Source of the DNA: Fictibacillus fluitans
Lineage (GTDB): Bacteria; Bacillota; Bacilli; Bacillales; Fictibacillaceae
Direction: 5' to 3'
Length of the DNA stretch: 64,000 bases
Assembly: GCF_030418125.1 (NCBI RefSeq)
Contig: NZ_JAUHTR010000004.1
Coordinates: forward strand, 62,001 to 126,000
Under the pieces are notes generated by a model. It was not told where the DNA came from and searched no databases. It saw nothing but the letters and a program-made list of their open reading frames with translations. Each line of letters opens with the position of its first letter. The stretch's first letter is position 1. Below are positions 8,479 to 15,516 of the stretch, piece after piece. Made by a program: the position numbers and the translations under genes.

Positions 8479-8715
8479 ATGAATACAGCTAATGATTGGC
8501 TAGGGCTTGTTAATCTCCTGGGGAACGTCGGCTTTCCGGTCTTGCTTGCTGGTTATTTAATGCTTCAGTTTGAAAAAAGGATTCAAAGCCTTGAAGGGGT
8601 TATTAAGGGATTGCGTGATGAATTGGTAGATAAAGACGAATTGGAAAAAAAGATAGAAGAGTACGGGAAAAAGCTGAGGGAAAAAGAAGAACTGAAGAAA
8701 TCGGATGTTTCATAA
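8479..8715 (+). CDS. YvrJ-like small membrane protein with coiled-coil tail, probably SOS-induced
   Basis: 78 residues. One hydrophobic segment (about residues 9-27, containing GNVGFPVLLAGYLML) is followed by FEKRIQSLEGVIKGL, which matches the YvrJ family, and then by a long charged coiled coil (ELEKKIEEYGKKLREKE). YvrJ proteins are usually ~45-50 residues, so this one has an extended cytoplasmic tail. GGGAG lies about 7 nt before ATG 8479; the in-frame ATG at 8440 falls inside the LexA box and is not used. Family function is unknown; some relatives lie in prophages and resemble holins. LexA control suggests a role during DNA damage, for example on the envelope or division. Confidence 0.65.
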   Translation: MNTANDWLGLVNLLGNVGFPVLLAGYLMLQFEKRIQSLEGVIKGLRDELVDKDELEKKIEEYGKKLREKEELKKSDVS

Positions 8716-8767
8716 CTTCCTTTTGTTTCTGGTATGATAAAAGAAAACAAGAGGAGTGGGTTTTGAA

Positions 8768-9139
8768 ATGAAGCTGTTTTTGATTCTTGGGGCAGCCAAT
8801 GCGGCGGTTGCCGTTATGCTTGGCGCATTCGGCGCGCATGGGCTGGAAGGCAAGCTGTCAGAGCGAATGCTGGAAGTGTATAAAACGGGTGTTCAGTATC
8901 ATATGTATCATGCAATCGGTTTGCTGGTGGTTGGTCTGCTCACAGGCAGATTAGCAGGTTCAGGCCAGCTGCACTGGGCGGGGTGGCTGATGTTTATCGG
9001 AATCATCCTGTTCTCGGGCAGCCTTTACGCCTTGAGTACAACAGGTATTTCCAAGCTTGGCATCATTACGCCGTTTGGCGGGGTTGCGTTTATCGCCGGA
9101 TGGGTGTTGTTCATAATAGCTGCAGCAAAAGGATTGTAA
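8768..9139 (+). CDS. ywdK: DUF423 family membrane protein (YwdK)
   Basis: 123 residues with four hydrophobic helices. The family signature is clear: GAFGAHGLE near residue 25 and YHMYHAIGLL near residue 45. No biochemical role is established for DUF423 proteins. It lies next to gerQ as in B. subtilis. GAGGAG precedes the ATG at 8768 by about 11 nt; the upstream GTG at 8756 overlaps that site and is unlikely. An extended -10 (TGGTATGAT) lies about 30 nt upstream. Confidence 0.85.
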   Translation: MKLFLILGAANAAVAVMLGAFGAHGLEGKLSERMLEVYKTGVQYHMYHAIGLLVVGLLTGRLAGSGQLHWAGWLMFIGIILFSGSLYALSTTGISKLGIITPFGGVAFIAGWVLFIIAAAKGL

Positions 9140-9143
9140 TTGG

Positions 9144-9176
9144 AAAAGAGCTTTGCTTTATACAAAGCTCTTTTTT
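9144..9176. terminator. Bidirectional terminator between ywdK and gerQ
   Basis: AAAAGAGCTTTG and CAAAGCTCTTTT form a perfect 12-bp stem with a 7-nt loop and a T tract on both strands. Confidence 0.92.
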
Positions 9177-9185
9177 GTATGCTCA

Positions 9186-9764
9186 CTATCTTGGGCTGTA
9201 CGTTGCCATACCTTGTGACTGTCCCTGCCCTTGTCCTTGTCCCTGGCCTTGCCCCTGCTGCTGGCTCGATTGGCCGCCGTATGGATAGGTGTATTCAATC
9301 GGCTCGTCGAATGTAATGTAATTGACAAAGACCATCAGGAGAAGATAGCGTTTCCCGCTCTGTGGATCGCTTAGTATAATATGGTCGCGTCCTGCAGCTT
9401 CGATGGTTCCCCTGAAGACCTTGGAATTCCACTTGTCACTGCCTTCAAAGGTTTGATAGATGGTTGCCACCCGGCCCTTGTTCAGCCGCAGAATGTTCTC
9501 AATGTACGACTGCTCGAGCGGAAGCTGTCCGGGTGCGGCAATATCCGTTGGCGCCGTACCAAAGGCCGCCCCGAGCCCCGGTCCCTGCGGCGGCATGCCC
9601 ATGGACATGCCTGGACCGCCGTAACCGCCCTGGCCTTGGCCTTGCTGTCCCTGAGGCATTTGCCCCTGCTGCCCCATTTGGCCGGATGGAGGCATACCGT
9701 AATAGGGTGGCATGCCTCCGCCCATTTGTCCCTGCTGCCCTTGCGTTTGCCTGTAATTACTCAT
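9186..9764 (-). CDS. gerQ: Spore coat protein GerQ
   Basis: 192 residues. The N-terminal ~75 residues are low-complexity Gln, Gly, Met and Pro repeats. The conserved GerQ core follows (PLEQSYIENILRLNKGR, then FEGSDKWNSKVFRGTI and RDHIILSDPQSGKRYLL), and the C-terminus ends in a short GQ repeat. In B. subtilis GerQ is a coat protein cross-linked by transglutaminase Tgl through Lys and Gln, and it is needed to place the cortex hydrolase CwlJ for Ca-DPA germination. The Gln-rich tails fit that cross-linking. AAGGGGG lies about 9 nt before ATG. A mother-cell promoter is expected, but no convincing match was located. Confidence 0.9.
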   Translation of the reverse strand: MSNYRQTQGQQGQMGGGMPPYYGMPPSGQMGQQGQMPQGQQGQGQGGYGGPGMSMGMPPQGPGLGAAFGTAPTDIAAPGQLPLEQSYIENILRLNKGRVATIYQTFEGSDKWNSKVFRGTIEAAGRDHIILSDPQSGKRYLLLMVFVNYITFDEPIEYTYPYGGQSSQQQGQGQGQGQGQGQSQGMATYSPR

Positions 9765-9920
9765 CGGTGTAAATCCCCCTTGTAAAAAGGTTTTGTATCC
9801 GAAATAGATGTTGTTTTCCTTCCGTGCCTGTATAAGTGCCTGACTATCACTGTAAAAATAATAGGGAAGGAGCCCACAAAACTACAATTCATCATATGTG
9901 AACATGCCGAAGCTTAGACC

Positions 9921-9970
9921 AAAAAAAACTGGCTCCCTGCTGCATGGAAAAAACACAGCAAGAGAACCAG
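9921..9970 (-). terminator. Terminator after hemQ
   Basis: On the minus strand CTGGTTCTCTTGCTG can pair imperfectly with CAGCAGGGAGCCAG, followed by eight T residues. It also separates hemQ from gerQ. Confidence 0.7.
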
Positions 9971-9992
9971 CTTCGTATTTAATGGATGCGGT

Positions 9993-10739
9993 TTACACGT
10001 GCAAATAGCCTGGTACAGCCTCGCGGGTCAATTGGTTCCCTACATAGAACGAACCAAATTCACCATAGCGGGCACTCACTTCATCAAATCTCATTTCGTA
10101 CACGAGCTTCTTAAACTGGAGCGCGTCATTTGCAAACAGGGTAACTCCCCACTCCCAGTCATCGAACCCGACAGAACCGGTAATAATCTGCTTCACTTTC
10201 CCTGCATAGCTGCGGCCAATCATGCCGTGGCTGTACATCATTTTCTTGCGTTCTTCCATCGGAAGCATATACCAGTTGTCATTTCCTTCACGGCGCTTGT
10301 CCATTGGATAGAAGCATACATACTTCCATTTTGGCAGCTCGGGCTTCAATCTTCCCTGAATCATTGGATCTGTTTCAGGATCGACAGTATTGGACGGATT
10401 GTAGTTGCTCAATTCAACGACCGATACGTAGGAATAAGCCGGAATCGTAAATTGGGCAAATGTTGTTTTATTAAAAGCATTTTCAATTTCATTCAGGTCT
10501 TCCAGTGTTGGACGCAGAAGCATCAGCATAAAGTCAGCCTTTTGGCCAACGATGGAATAAAAAGCATGGCTGCCTTCCTTCCGGGCTTCTACCCCTTCCC
10601 ATTTTTCTAAAAATGCCGTAAATTCCTTGATGGCAGCTTCGCGCTCATTACCTGAAATGGCTTTCCAGGCAACCCAGTCAATTTTACGGAAGTCATGCAG
10701 GCAATACCAGCCTTCCAGCGTTTGTGCAGCTTCACTCAT
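9993..10739 (-). CDS. hemQ: Coproheme decarboxylase (HemQ)
   Basis: 248 residues of the chlorite-dismutase-like fold. HemQ catalyses the last step of the coproporphyrin-dependent haem pathway of Gram-positive bacteria, removing two carboxyl groups from coproheme to give haem b. The catalytic Tyr144 lies in CFYPMDKRR and the proximal haem ligand His171 in [10 protein letters not shown]. These sit one position from the characterised Tyr145 and His172 pair. AAGGAG precedes ATG by about 9 nt. The neighbours spo0M and pta match the ywfI context in B. subtilis in part. It appears monocistronic. Confidence 0.93.
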   Translation of the reverse strand: MSEAAQTLEGWYCLHDFRKIDWVAWKAISGNEREAAIKEFTAFLEKWEGVEARKEGSHAFYSIVGQKADFMLMLLRPTLEDLNEIENAFNKTTFAQFTIPAYSYVSVVELSNYNPSNTVDPETDPMIQGRLKPELPKWKYVCFYPMDKRREGNDNWYMLPMEERKKMMYSHGMIGRSYAGKVKQIITGSVGFDDWEWGVTLFANDALQFKKLVYEMRFDEVSARYGEFGSFYVGNQLTREAVPGYLHV

Positions 10740-10803
10740 GTATTGTCACTCCTTGTCAATAATTGTACGTTCACTCCTAACCAATATACCATAATGAAAG
10801 AGA

Positions 10804-10841
10804 TAAAAAAAAATCCCCGTCTGTTTTAACCAGAGGGGATG
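10804..10841 (-). terminator. Terminator after spo0M
   Basis: On the minus strand ATCCCCTCTG pairs with CAGACGGGGAT (one bulge) around a 7-nt loop, followed by a run of T residues. Confidence 0.85.
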
Positions 10842-10845
10842 CTGC

Positions 10846-10883
10846 ATCATTTTGATTAAACAAAATCATTTTGATTAAACAAA
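10846..10883. repeat. 19-bp perfect tandem duplication at the 3' end of spo0M
   Basis: The unit ATCATTTTGATTAAACAAA occurs twice without a gap. The copy nearer spo0M supplies the stop codon and last codons; the other is an untranslated duplicate with a second in-register stop. It probably arose by slippage and has no effect on the protein. Confidence 0.9.
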
Positions 10884-11648
10884 TTGCTGAATCGCGGAAG
10901 TAAGTTTGCCGGATAAAAGGGAAGGGTTCTGCAGCTCTTGTTCTGTGAAGGAAAGGCGGATATGTTTTTCATCCATATCCATGGCCTCTTCCAGCATTCC
11001 AAAAAGGCCGTTTGCCTTTTTGTCGATCTCAAGCAGGATCTCCAATGTTTTCCCATCGCTGAGGAATATGGCTTCCAGTTCGTCAAGCTTCCCTCTGAAC
11101 ATGCCGGTTGGAACATACTCAAATTCCTGGATGAATGGCAGCCGGCCACGGTTATATCTGGATGCCGCTTCACACTTCGCTTTTCGAAGAAAGAAATCCA
11201 GCCCTTCGATTGCTTCCATCGCTTTACTGACCAGCGGTCCGGGATTCACGGTAATGAAATCCTTGTCTGACGGGTCAACTGCGTTTTTAATATCCACCCC
11301 TGTTTTCAGCCAGACCGGTGTATGGCCGATGCTGAGCGGCACATCGAAAGGAAGGCGGAAGACAAAAGGAATTCTTTTCGTTTCCCCAGGCTGAATGACC
11401 AGGTGATCGGTCACCTTGTGACGCGCCACCACTGCGTGCTCGTGAATTTTTTTGTCATCGGTTTCCCTTATGTACTCTGTCATGAGGAACAATGAAACAG
11501 AATCAACAGGCTGCGCCGCCTTTCCTCCAATAATCTGTACGGTTCCGCTTATTTCCTCCCCGGGAATAAAACGGTTTGTGTTTAGAATGGTATCTACTGT
11601 GGCCGCACCGATTCCAATACTCGCCAGCATTTTGTTCATGAATGACAC
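10875..11648 (-). CDS. spo0M: Sporulation-control protein Spo0M (arrestin-like)
   Basis: 257 residues. The N-terminal half is an arrestin-like beta fold characteristic of Spo0M. The start VSFMNKMLASIGIGAATVD aligns with the usual Spo0M N-terminus, which supports the GTG at 11648 with GGGAG 9 nt upstream; the ATG at 11657 abuts the ribosome binding site. Spo0M of B. subtilis influences sporulation onset and interacts with cytoskeletal or cell-cycle proteins. The C-terminal ~100 residues (from about FIQEFEYVPTG) form the second family domain. It is divergent from pta. Elsewhere in Bacillus spo0M is not in this neighbourhood, so its position here is a rearrangement. Confidence 0.88.
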   Translation of the reverse strand: MSFMNKMLASIGIGAATVDTILNTNRFIPGEEISGTVQIIGGKAAQPVDSVSLFLMTEYIRETDDKKIHEHAVVARHKVTDHLVIQPGETKRIPFVFRLPFDVPLSIGHTPVWLKTGVDIKNAVDPSDKDFITVNPGPLVSKAMEAIEGLDFFLRKAKCEAASRYNRGRLPFIQEFEYVPTGMFRGKLDELEAIFLSDGKTLEILLEIDKKANGLFGMLEEAMDMDEKHIRLSFTEQELQNPSLLSGKLTSAIQQFV

Positions 11649-11771
11649 ATCCAACATCTCCCTTGGTTTGATAGTACGTTATACGCAGTTTAGGATAAAA
11701 GGATTCAAATTAATTTACAAAATTAACCTCCTGGGCACTGCATTAATTTTCGAAAAATAACAACTTATTGT

Positions 11772-11785
11772 CAGAAACGCTTTCA
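11772..11785 (-). promoter_or_regulatory. Imperfect cre (CcpA) site upstream of pta
   Basis: On the minus strand the sequence reads TGAAAGCGTTTCTG: the first half matches the cre consensus fully and the second half is degenerate. B. subtilis pta has a similarly half-degenerate cre (TGAAAGCG first half) through which CcpA activates transcription. The site is 79 nt before the start codon. A GTGGGT/ACCCAC inverted repeat follows at 11789-11811. Confidence 0.5.
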
Positions 11786-11863
11786 ATTGTGGGTATAGGT
11801 TTAAAACCCACCCAAAGTAGAGTACCCTAGTAAAAGAATGCACAGGAACAGGAGGCTACTCGC

Positions 11864-12835
11864 ATGAGCGATTTATTTAAAGAACTAAAAGTAAAAGTCA
11901 AAGAGGAAAACCCGGCCATTGTATTTCCGGAAGGAACGGACGAGCGTATTTTGAAAGCTGCCGCCAGACTCGCAGAAGAAAATGTACTACGCCCGATCCT
12001 CATTGGCAATACCGGGGAGATTGCAGCAAAAGCTGAGGAACTTGGTGTGAAGCTGGGTGACATCCAGCTGGTCGACCCGAAAGATTATGCCGAATTTGAA
12101 AACCTTGTATCTTCTTTTGTGGAACGCCGCAAAGGAAAAGCAACAGAAGAGCAGGCACGTGAAATTTTATTGGATGGAAATTACTTTGGAACCATGCTTG
12201 TTTACACAGGCAAAGCACATGGACTGGTGAGCGGAGCGGCACACTCGACGGCAGATACTGTACGTCCGGCGCTGCAGATCATCAAAACTAAAGAAGGCAT
12301 TAAAAAAACATCAGGCGCCTTCATCATGGTTAAAGGTGATGAGAAATATGTGTTTGCCGATTGTGCGATCAATATTGCGCCTACCAGTGAAGATCTTGCG
12401 GAATCTGCCATTGTCAGCGCCCATACGGCACGTGTATTTGGCATTGAACCCAAAGTGGGGCTCCTGAGCTTTTCAACCAAGGGATCTGCTAAATCGCCTG
12501 AAACAGAAAAAGTGGTGGAAGCGACACAACTGCTTAAAGAGAAGAACCCTGACTTTCCGTTTGACGGCGAGCTGCAGTTCGATGCAGCCTTTGTCCCTTC
12601 CGTTGCCCAAAAGAAAGCTCCGGATTCCGCACTGAAGGGAGAAGCGAATGTCTTCATCTTCCCTGGCCTTGAAACAGGAAATATTGGCTACAAAATGGTT
12701 CAGCGTCTCGGCGGCTATGAAGCGATCGGCCCGATTCTTCAAGGATTGAACATGCCGGTGAACGACCTTTCACGCGGCTGCAATGAAGAAGATGTGTACA
12801 AGCTGGCATTGATTACTGCCATGCAGGCCCTATAA
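11864..12835 (+). CDS. pta: Phosphate acetyltransferase (Pta)
   Basis: 323 residues, the short cytosolic form typical of Bacillus. It interconverts acetyl-CoA and acetyl phosphate, feeding overflow acetate formation with AckA. Family hallmarks include FPEGTDERILKAA near the N-terminus, GLVSGAAHSTADTVRPALQ in the middle, and EANVFIFPGLETGNIGYK and NDLSRGC near the C-terminus. AGGAGG precedes ATG by about 9 nt. It is monocistronic: it diverges from spo0M and converges with lipL across a shared terminator. The upstream cre-like site suggests CcpA activation, as in B. subtilis. Confidence 0.95.
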   Translation: MSDLFKELKVKVKEENPAIVFPEGTDERILKAAARLAEENVLRPILIGNTGEIAAKAEELGVKLGDIQLVDPKDYAEFENLVSSFVERRKGKATEEQAREILLDGNYFGTMLVYTGKAHGLVSGAAHSTADTVRPALQIIKTKEGIKKTSGAFIMVKGDEKYVFADCAINIAPTSEDLAESAIVSAHTARVFGIEPKVGLLSFSTKGSAKSPETEKVVEATQLLKEKNPDFPFDGELQFDAAFVPSVAQKKAPDSALKGEANVFIFPGLETGNIGYKMVQRLGGYEAIGPILQGLNMPVNDLSRGCNEEDVYKLALITAMQAL

Positions 12836-12850
12836 GAAAAGCTGGAATAA

Positions 12851-12893
12851 AAAAAGCACTGAGAGAGGATTTACATCTTCTCCAGTGCTTTTT
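12851..12893. terminator. Bidirectional terminator between pta and lipL
   Basis: AAAAAGCACTG pairs perfectly with CAGTGCTTTTT, extended inside by GAGA with TCTC. The lipL stop codon lies within the loop side, so the stem overlaps the end of lipL. Confidence 0.9.
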
Positions 12894-13707
12894 CATTTCG
12901 TTCCCAGACGCGCTGATAGTTGTAATCGTACAACTGGATTTCATTTACCGACAGCGGTGAGGAAACGAGATGATTGCTTTCGTCCTTCAGTACATAAAGG
13001 AGGCGGGTCATCAAATCGCTGACCGTTAATGGCTGGCCGGTGAGCTCGGACAGGGATGCCATCACTTCCGGATGGATGTCAGGGTATGTGAATTTCGTCG
13101 TTTCCCCCTGAAGGCCCCGCTCGTAAAATTCACGGATCGCTTCTGCCCGTTCTGATCCGCTGCCATTGACACACAAATAGATTTGAACGGCTGCTCCGTT
13201 GCGGATCCGGCGCTGCGAGATGCCTGCAAACTTTTTGCCGCCCACGCTCAGGTCATAGCTTCCCGGGCAATAAGAATGAACTATCTCCTTCGCTTCAAAG
13301 GAAACGTTATAAGGAAGCAGCATTTTTTCAATCAGTTCCACCATTGTGTCGTAACCTTTATTGATTTCAATGCTGCTGTCCTTTTCGGGCAAAATAATGG
13401 AGATGTTCAGTACACCTTCATCGAGAACGACCGCAAGACCGCCTGAATTGCGTACAATGACGCGGTAGTCTTTGGATGTAAGGGATGCCACTCCTTGTTC
13501 CAGGTGAGGTAGACGTGTATCCTGGATGCCAAGAACAATGGTGTTATGGTGAACCCACGTGCGGATGGTGGGAGAGGACTCTCCATTCCCGACTGTGGTA
13601 CACAGCGTGTCATCCATCCCAAAGGAAGAGAGGGCGTCAAAGGACGGCCCCAGACTAGATTGGTCGATAATACGCCATTTTGGCTGAAATAAAAGGGATG
13701 TGGTCAT
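12871..13707 (-). CDS. lipL: Octanoyl-[GcvH]:protein N-octanoyltransferase (LipL)
   Basis: 278 residues of the biotin/lipoate ligase fold. In Bacillus, LipM loads octanoate onto GcvH, and LipL moves it to E2 subunits by amidotransfer before LipA inserts sulphur. Motifs: [18 protein letters not shown] (from about residue 86), the catalytic Cys147 in SYCPGSYDL, and Lys159 in [13 protein letters not shown]. The lone Cys with no ligase ATP motif supports an amidotransferase. It follows the methyltransferase gene by 3 nt and is almost surely co-transcribed with it. Position beside pta matches ywfL in B. subtilis. Confidence 0.9.
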   Translation of the reverse strand: MTTSLLFQPKWRIIDQSSLGPSFDALSSFGMDDTLCTTVGNGESSPTIRTWVHHNTIVLGIQDTRLPHLEQGVASLTSKDYRVIVRNSGGLAVVLDEGVLNISIILPEKDSSIEINKGYDTMVELIEKMLLPYNVSFEAKEIVHSYCPGSYDLSVGGKKFAGISQRRIRNGAAVQIYLCVNGSGSERAEAIREFYERGLQGETTKFTYPDIHPEVMASLSELTGQPLTVSDLMTRLLYVLKDESNHLVSSPLSVNEIQLYDYNYQRVWERNEKALEKM

Positions 13708-13710
13708 GGT

Positions 13711-14511
13711 TCATCGTTTCTCCGCTTCAATGATAAATGTTTTGGGAATCCCCTGGTCAAAATCACCGGGATGCGGCTCTTCCTTCAGCTCCGTAATAAA
13801 CAGGCCGGCAGCACCGAGTGCGGTCACAATTTCCCCGATGGTCCATTTGCGGATCGCCACCTGATACGGCTTTCGTTCCTCTTCAGTCGCATAACGCAGT
13901 TCAGGAAGGAACTTGGAATAGGATACATCCACTGTTTCAAGCTCTGTGCTGAAATAATCACCGGTTACCTTATGCTTTCTCACCGCCTGGCTTTTACCCT
14001 GCGAGGTGATCAGTTTAGTAGATACGGGATGGAAATCCTGCAGAACAAATTTGCCTCCGGAGGCGAGCAGGCCATGGACCGTCGAAAAAAACGGGACAAG
14101 GTCCGTAAAATAGTGAAGAATTCCGTTTTCCGTTAATACGAGATCGTAATCACCGGTCAGTTCTTCTTTTGGAAGCTCCAGGACATCGCTTCGTACATAC
14201 CTCAGCTGCACACCCGCCTCCTGAGCCAGCTCCTTCGCGTAACGTTCGTTCGGCTCAGACAGATCGATTACCGTTGCTTCAGCGCCCAGCAGGGCCATGG
14301 CTACTGCTTTGCTGCCGTGCGAACCGAGCAGGTTGCAGACTTTTTTGCCTTTAACATCTCCAATGTATGATTCCAGCGGGCTCAGCCGCTTAACAGGGTC
14401 TTTTTTTATTTTTGCGGCCGCTTTCGCCGGCTCGCCAAATCGATGGGTCCAGGCTTCGTACGACTTTTCATTCCATGCCTGTCCATTTTGGTCATTTTGA
14501 AATTGATCCAC
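13711..14511 (-). CDS. Class I SAM-dependent methyltransferase
   Basis: 266 residues with a Rossmann methyltransferase core. Motif I is degenerate (VCNLLGSHGSKAVAMALLGA, about residues 58-77), the acidic loop is VIDLSEPNERYAKEL, and motif IV is DLVLTENGILHYF. C-terminal to the core are extra strands ending in GIPKTFIIEA. The substrate is not evident. The GTG start has AGGAGG 9 nt upstream. It is the first gene of a two-gene operon with lipL; the tight coupling hints at a link to lipoate or cofactor metabolism, but nothing in the sequence proves it. Confidence 0.75.
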   Translation of the reverse strand: MDQFQNDQNGQAWNEKSYEAWTHRFGEPAKAAAKIKKDPVKRLSPLESYIGDVKGKKVCNLLGSHGSKAVAMALLGAEATVIDLSEPNERYAKELAQEAGVQLRYVRSDVLELPKEELTGDYDLVLTENGILHYFTDLVPFFSTVHGLLASGGKFVLQDFHPVSTKLITSQGKSQAVRKHKVTGDYFSTELETVDVSYSKFLPELRYATEEERKPYQVAIRKWTIGEIVTALGAAGLFITELKEEPHPGDFDQGIPKTFIIEAEKR

Positions 14512-14668
14512 GAGTTAAACCTCCTGATTCTATCGTTCACTCCTTAGTATAACGCAACAGTGAGCCATGCTTCCATGCCGTACTATTTTCTTGCAACTTT
14601 TTGGAATGTATTTACGTATGCATAGGTATAGTGAATGGAACGAACGAAGAGAATGGGAGGAAAATTCC

Positions 14669-14992
14669 TTGAATAGAAACTTATCGAAAACATTAAAATG
14701 GATTTCGGGAGGTTATGAAGCATTGCTTGGCTTTCCGGTTGTCGGCGGAGCCATTGTTCTCTCCTTTGCCTGGACACCCCTCGTCCTTGCCCTCGCGCTC
14801 CATATCGCAACCCTCGTCTTCGCTTCAAAAGAAGGCACCGCAAAACACGGAAGCATCATGGGCATTATCACCTCATGCATCGCCTGGATCCCCTTCGTCG
14901 GAATGATCATGCACATCATCACCGCCATCCTGCTAATGGTAGATGCCTACAAACAAGAAGACACAGAAGACCAAGTAATCGATACCCAATAA
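14669..14992 (+). CDS. Small integral membrane protein, unknown function
   Basis: 107 residues. TTG is taken as start because GGGAGG lies 8 nt upstream, while upstream in-frame ATGs lack a ribosome binding site. Three hydrophobic segments span roughly residues 13-30, 33-50 and 63-95, and the C-terminus is acidic and polar (ending DTEDQVIDTQ). The short cytosolic N-terminus is basic. No family was recognised with confidence. It stands alone between the divergent methyltransferase gene and a strong terminator. Codon use becomes C-rich in the second half (many ATC, GCC), unlike its neighbours. Confidence 0.65.
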   Translation: MNRNLSKTLKWISGGYEALLGFPVVGGAIVLSFAWTPLVLALALHIATLVFASKEGTAKHGSIMGIITSCIAWIPFVGMIMHIITAILLMVDAYKQEDTEDQVIDTQ

Positions 14993-14997
14993 ACCCA

Positions 14998-15025
14998 AAG
15001 AAGGCTCCCGCGGCCTTCTTTTTTT
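14998..15025 (+). terminator. Terminator after the small membrane protein gene
   Basis: AAGAAGGC pairs with GCCTTCTT around a 7-nt loop and is followed by a T run. Confidence 0.9.
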
Positions 15026-15065
15026 GTTTTTTAAGGAAATGTTTTTAAAAATGCTTCATTGAACA

Positions 15066-15232
15066 GTTGATTGCAGTGAAGGGTGCGAGACTCCAGTGGG
15101 AAAAGCGGGACAGATGAGACCAGGAAGGCGTTTCGCCGGTTCCGAGGACCAAGCGACGAGGAAGTAGGCGATTACGCCGGCCAGGCTCAGCGCCCGCCCA
15201 CGGAAAGCGAGCATCCCGAAACGGAAATCAAC
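15066..15232 (+). repeat. Intergenic structured repeat, copy 1 (167 bp)
   Basis: Bounded by the inverted termini GTTGATT and AATCAAC. The conserved blocks are TGCGAGACTCC near the left end, AGCGGGACAGATGAGAC, a variable centre with GGCG-CGCC mini-palindromes, then AGGCTCAGCGCCCGCCC, GGAAAGCGAGCATCC and GGAAATCAAC. Three other full copies and a remnant occur in this window. Elements of this look recur between genes of many Bacillaceae. No protein is encoded. Confidence 0.88.
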
Positions 15233-15427
15233 TACCCTCAAGCACCATGGCTCTTTCAAAAAGAATCTTCTTTTTTGATAGAAGCAGAAAAAGAAAGCAT
15301 GCAAGCGTAAAAGAAATAAAGATGTCACAAACCGCTTCTTTTGTTTGTTGTTTCATGGTTCGAAACCACGTAGAATAGGGTATACTTCACATGAAAACAT
15401 TCAAATAACCTACACAATTATCCTTCT

Positions 15428-15434
15428 TTCGACA
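15428..15434 (-). promoter_or_regulatory. Spo0A-box heptamer in the ywfO leader
   Basis: TTCGACA on the plus strand is an exact TGTCGAA on the minus strand. It lies in the loop of a CCTTCT/AGAAGG inverted repeat (15422-15450) that is followed by a T-rich tract, and ~35 nt downstream of a TATACT hexamer (15390-15395 region). Spo0A or attenuation control of ywfO is possible but unproven. Confidence 0.35.
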
Positions 15435-15516
15435 AGCTTGCCTGAGAAGGGATTTTCTATTTTTAGCAGAAATTTAAACATAAACTAATAGCGGCTGAAG
15501 GAGCATTTATTAAGAT

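Noticed and set aside
9186-9320. CRISPR-like short repeats
   Set aside because: They are Gly-Gln codon repeats at the end of gerQ, in frame and without spacers.
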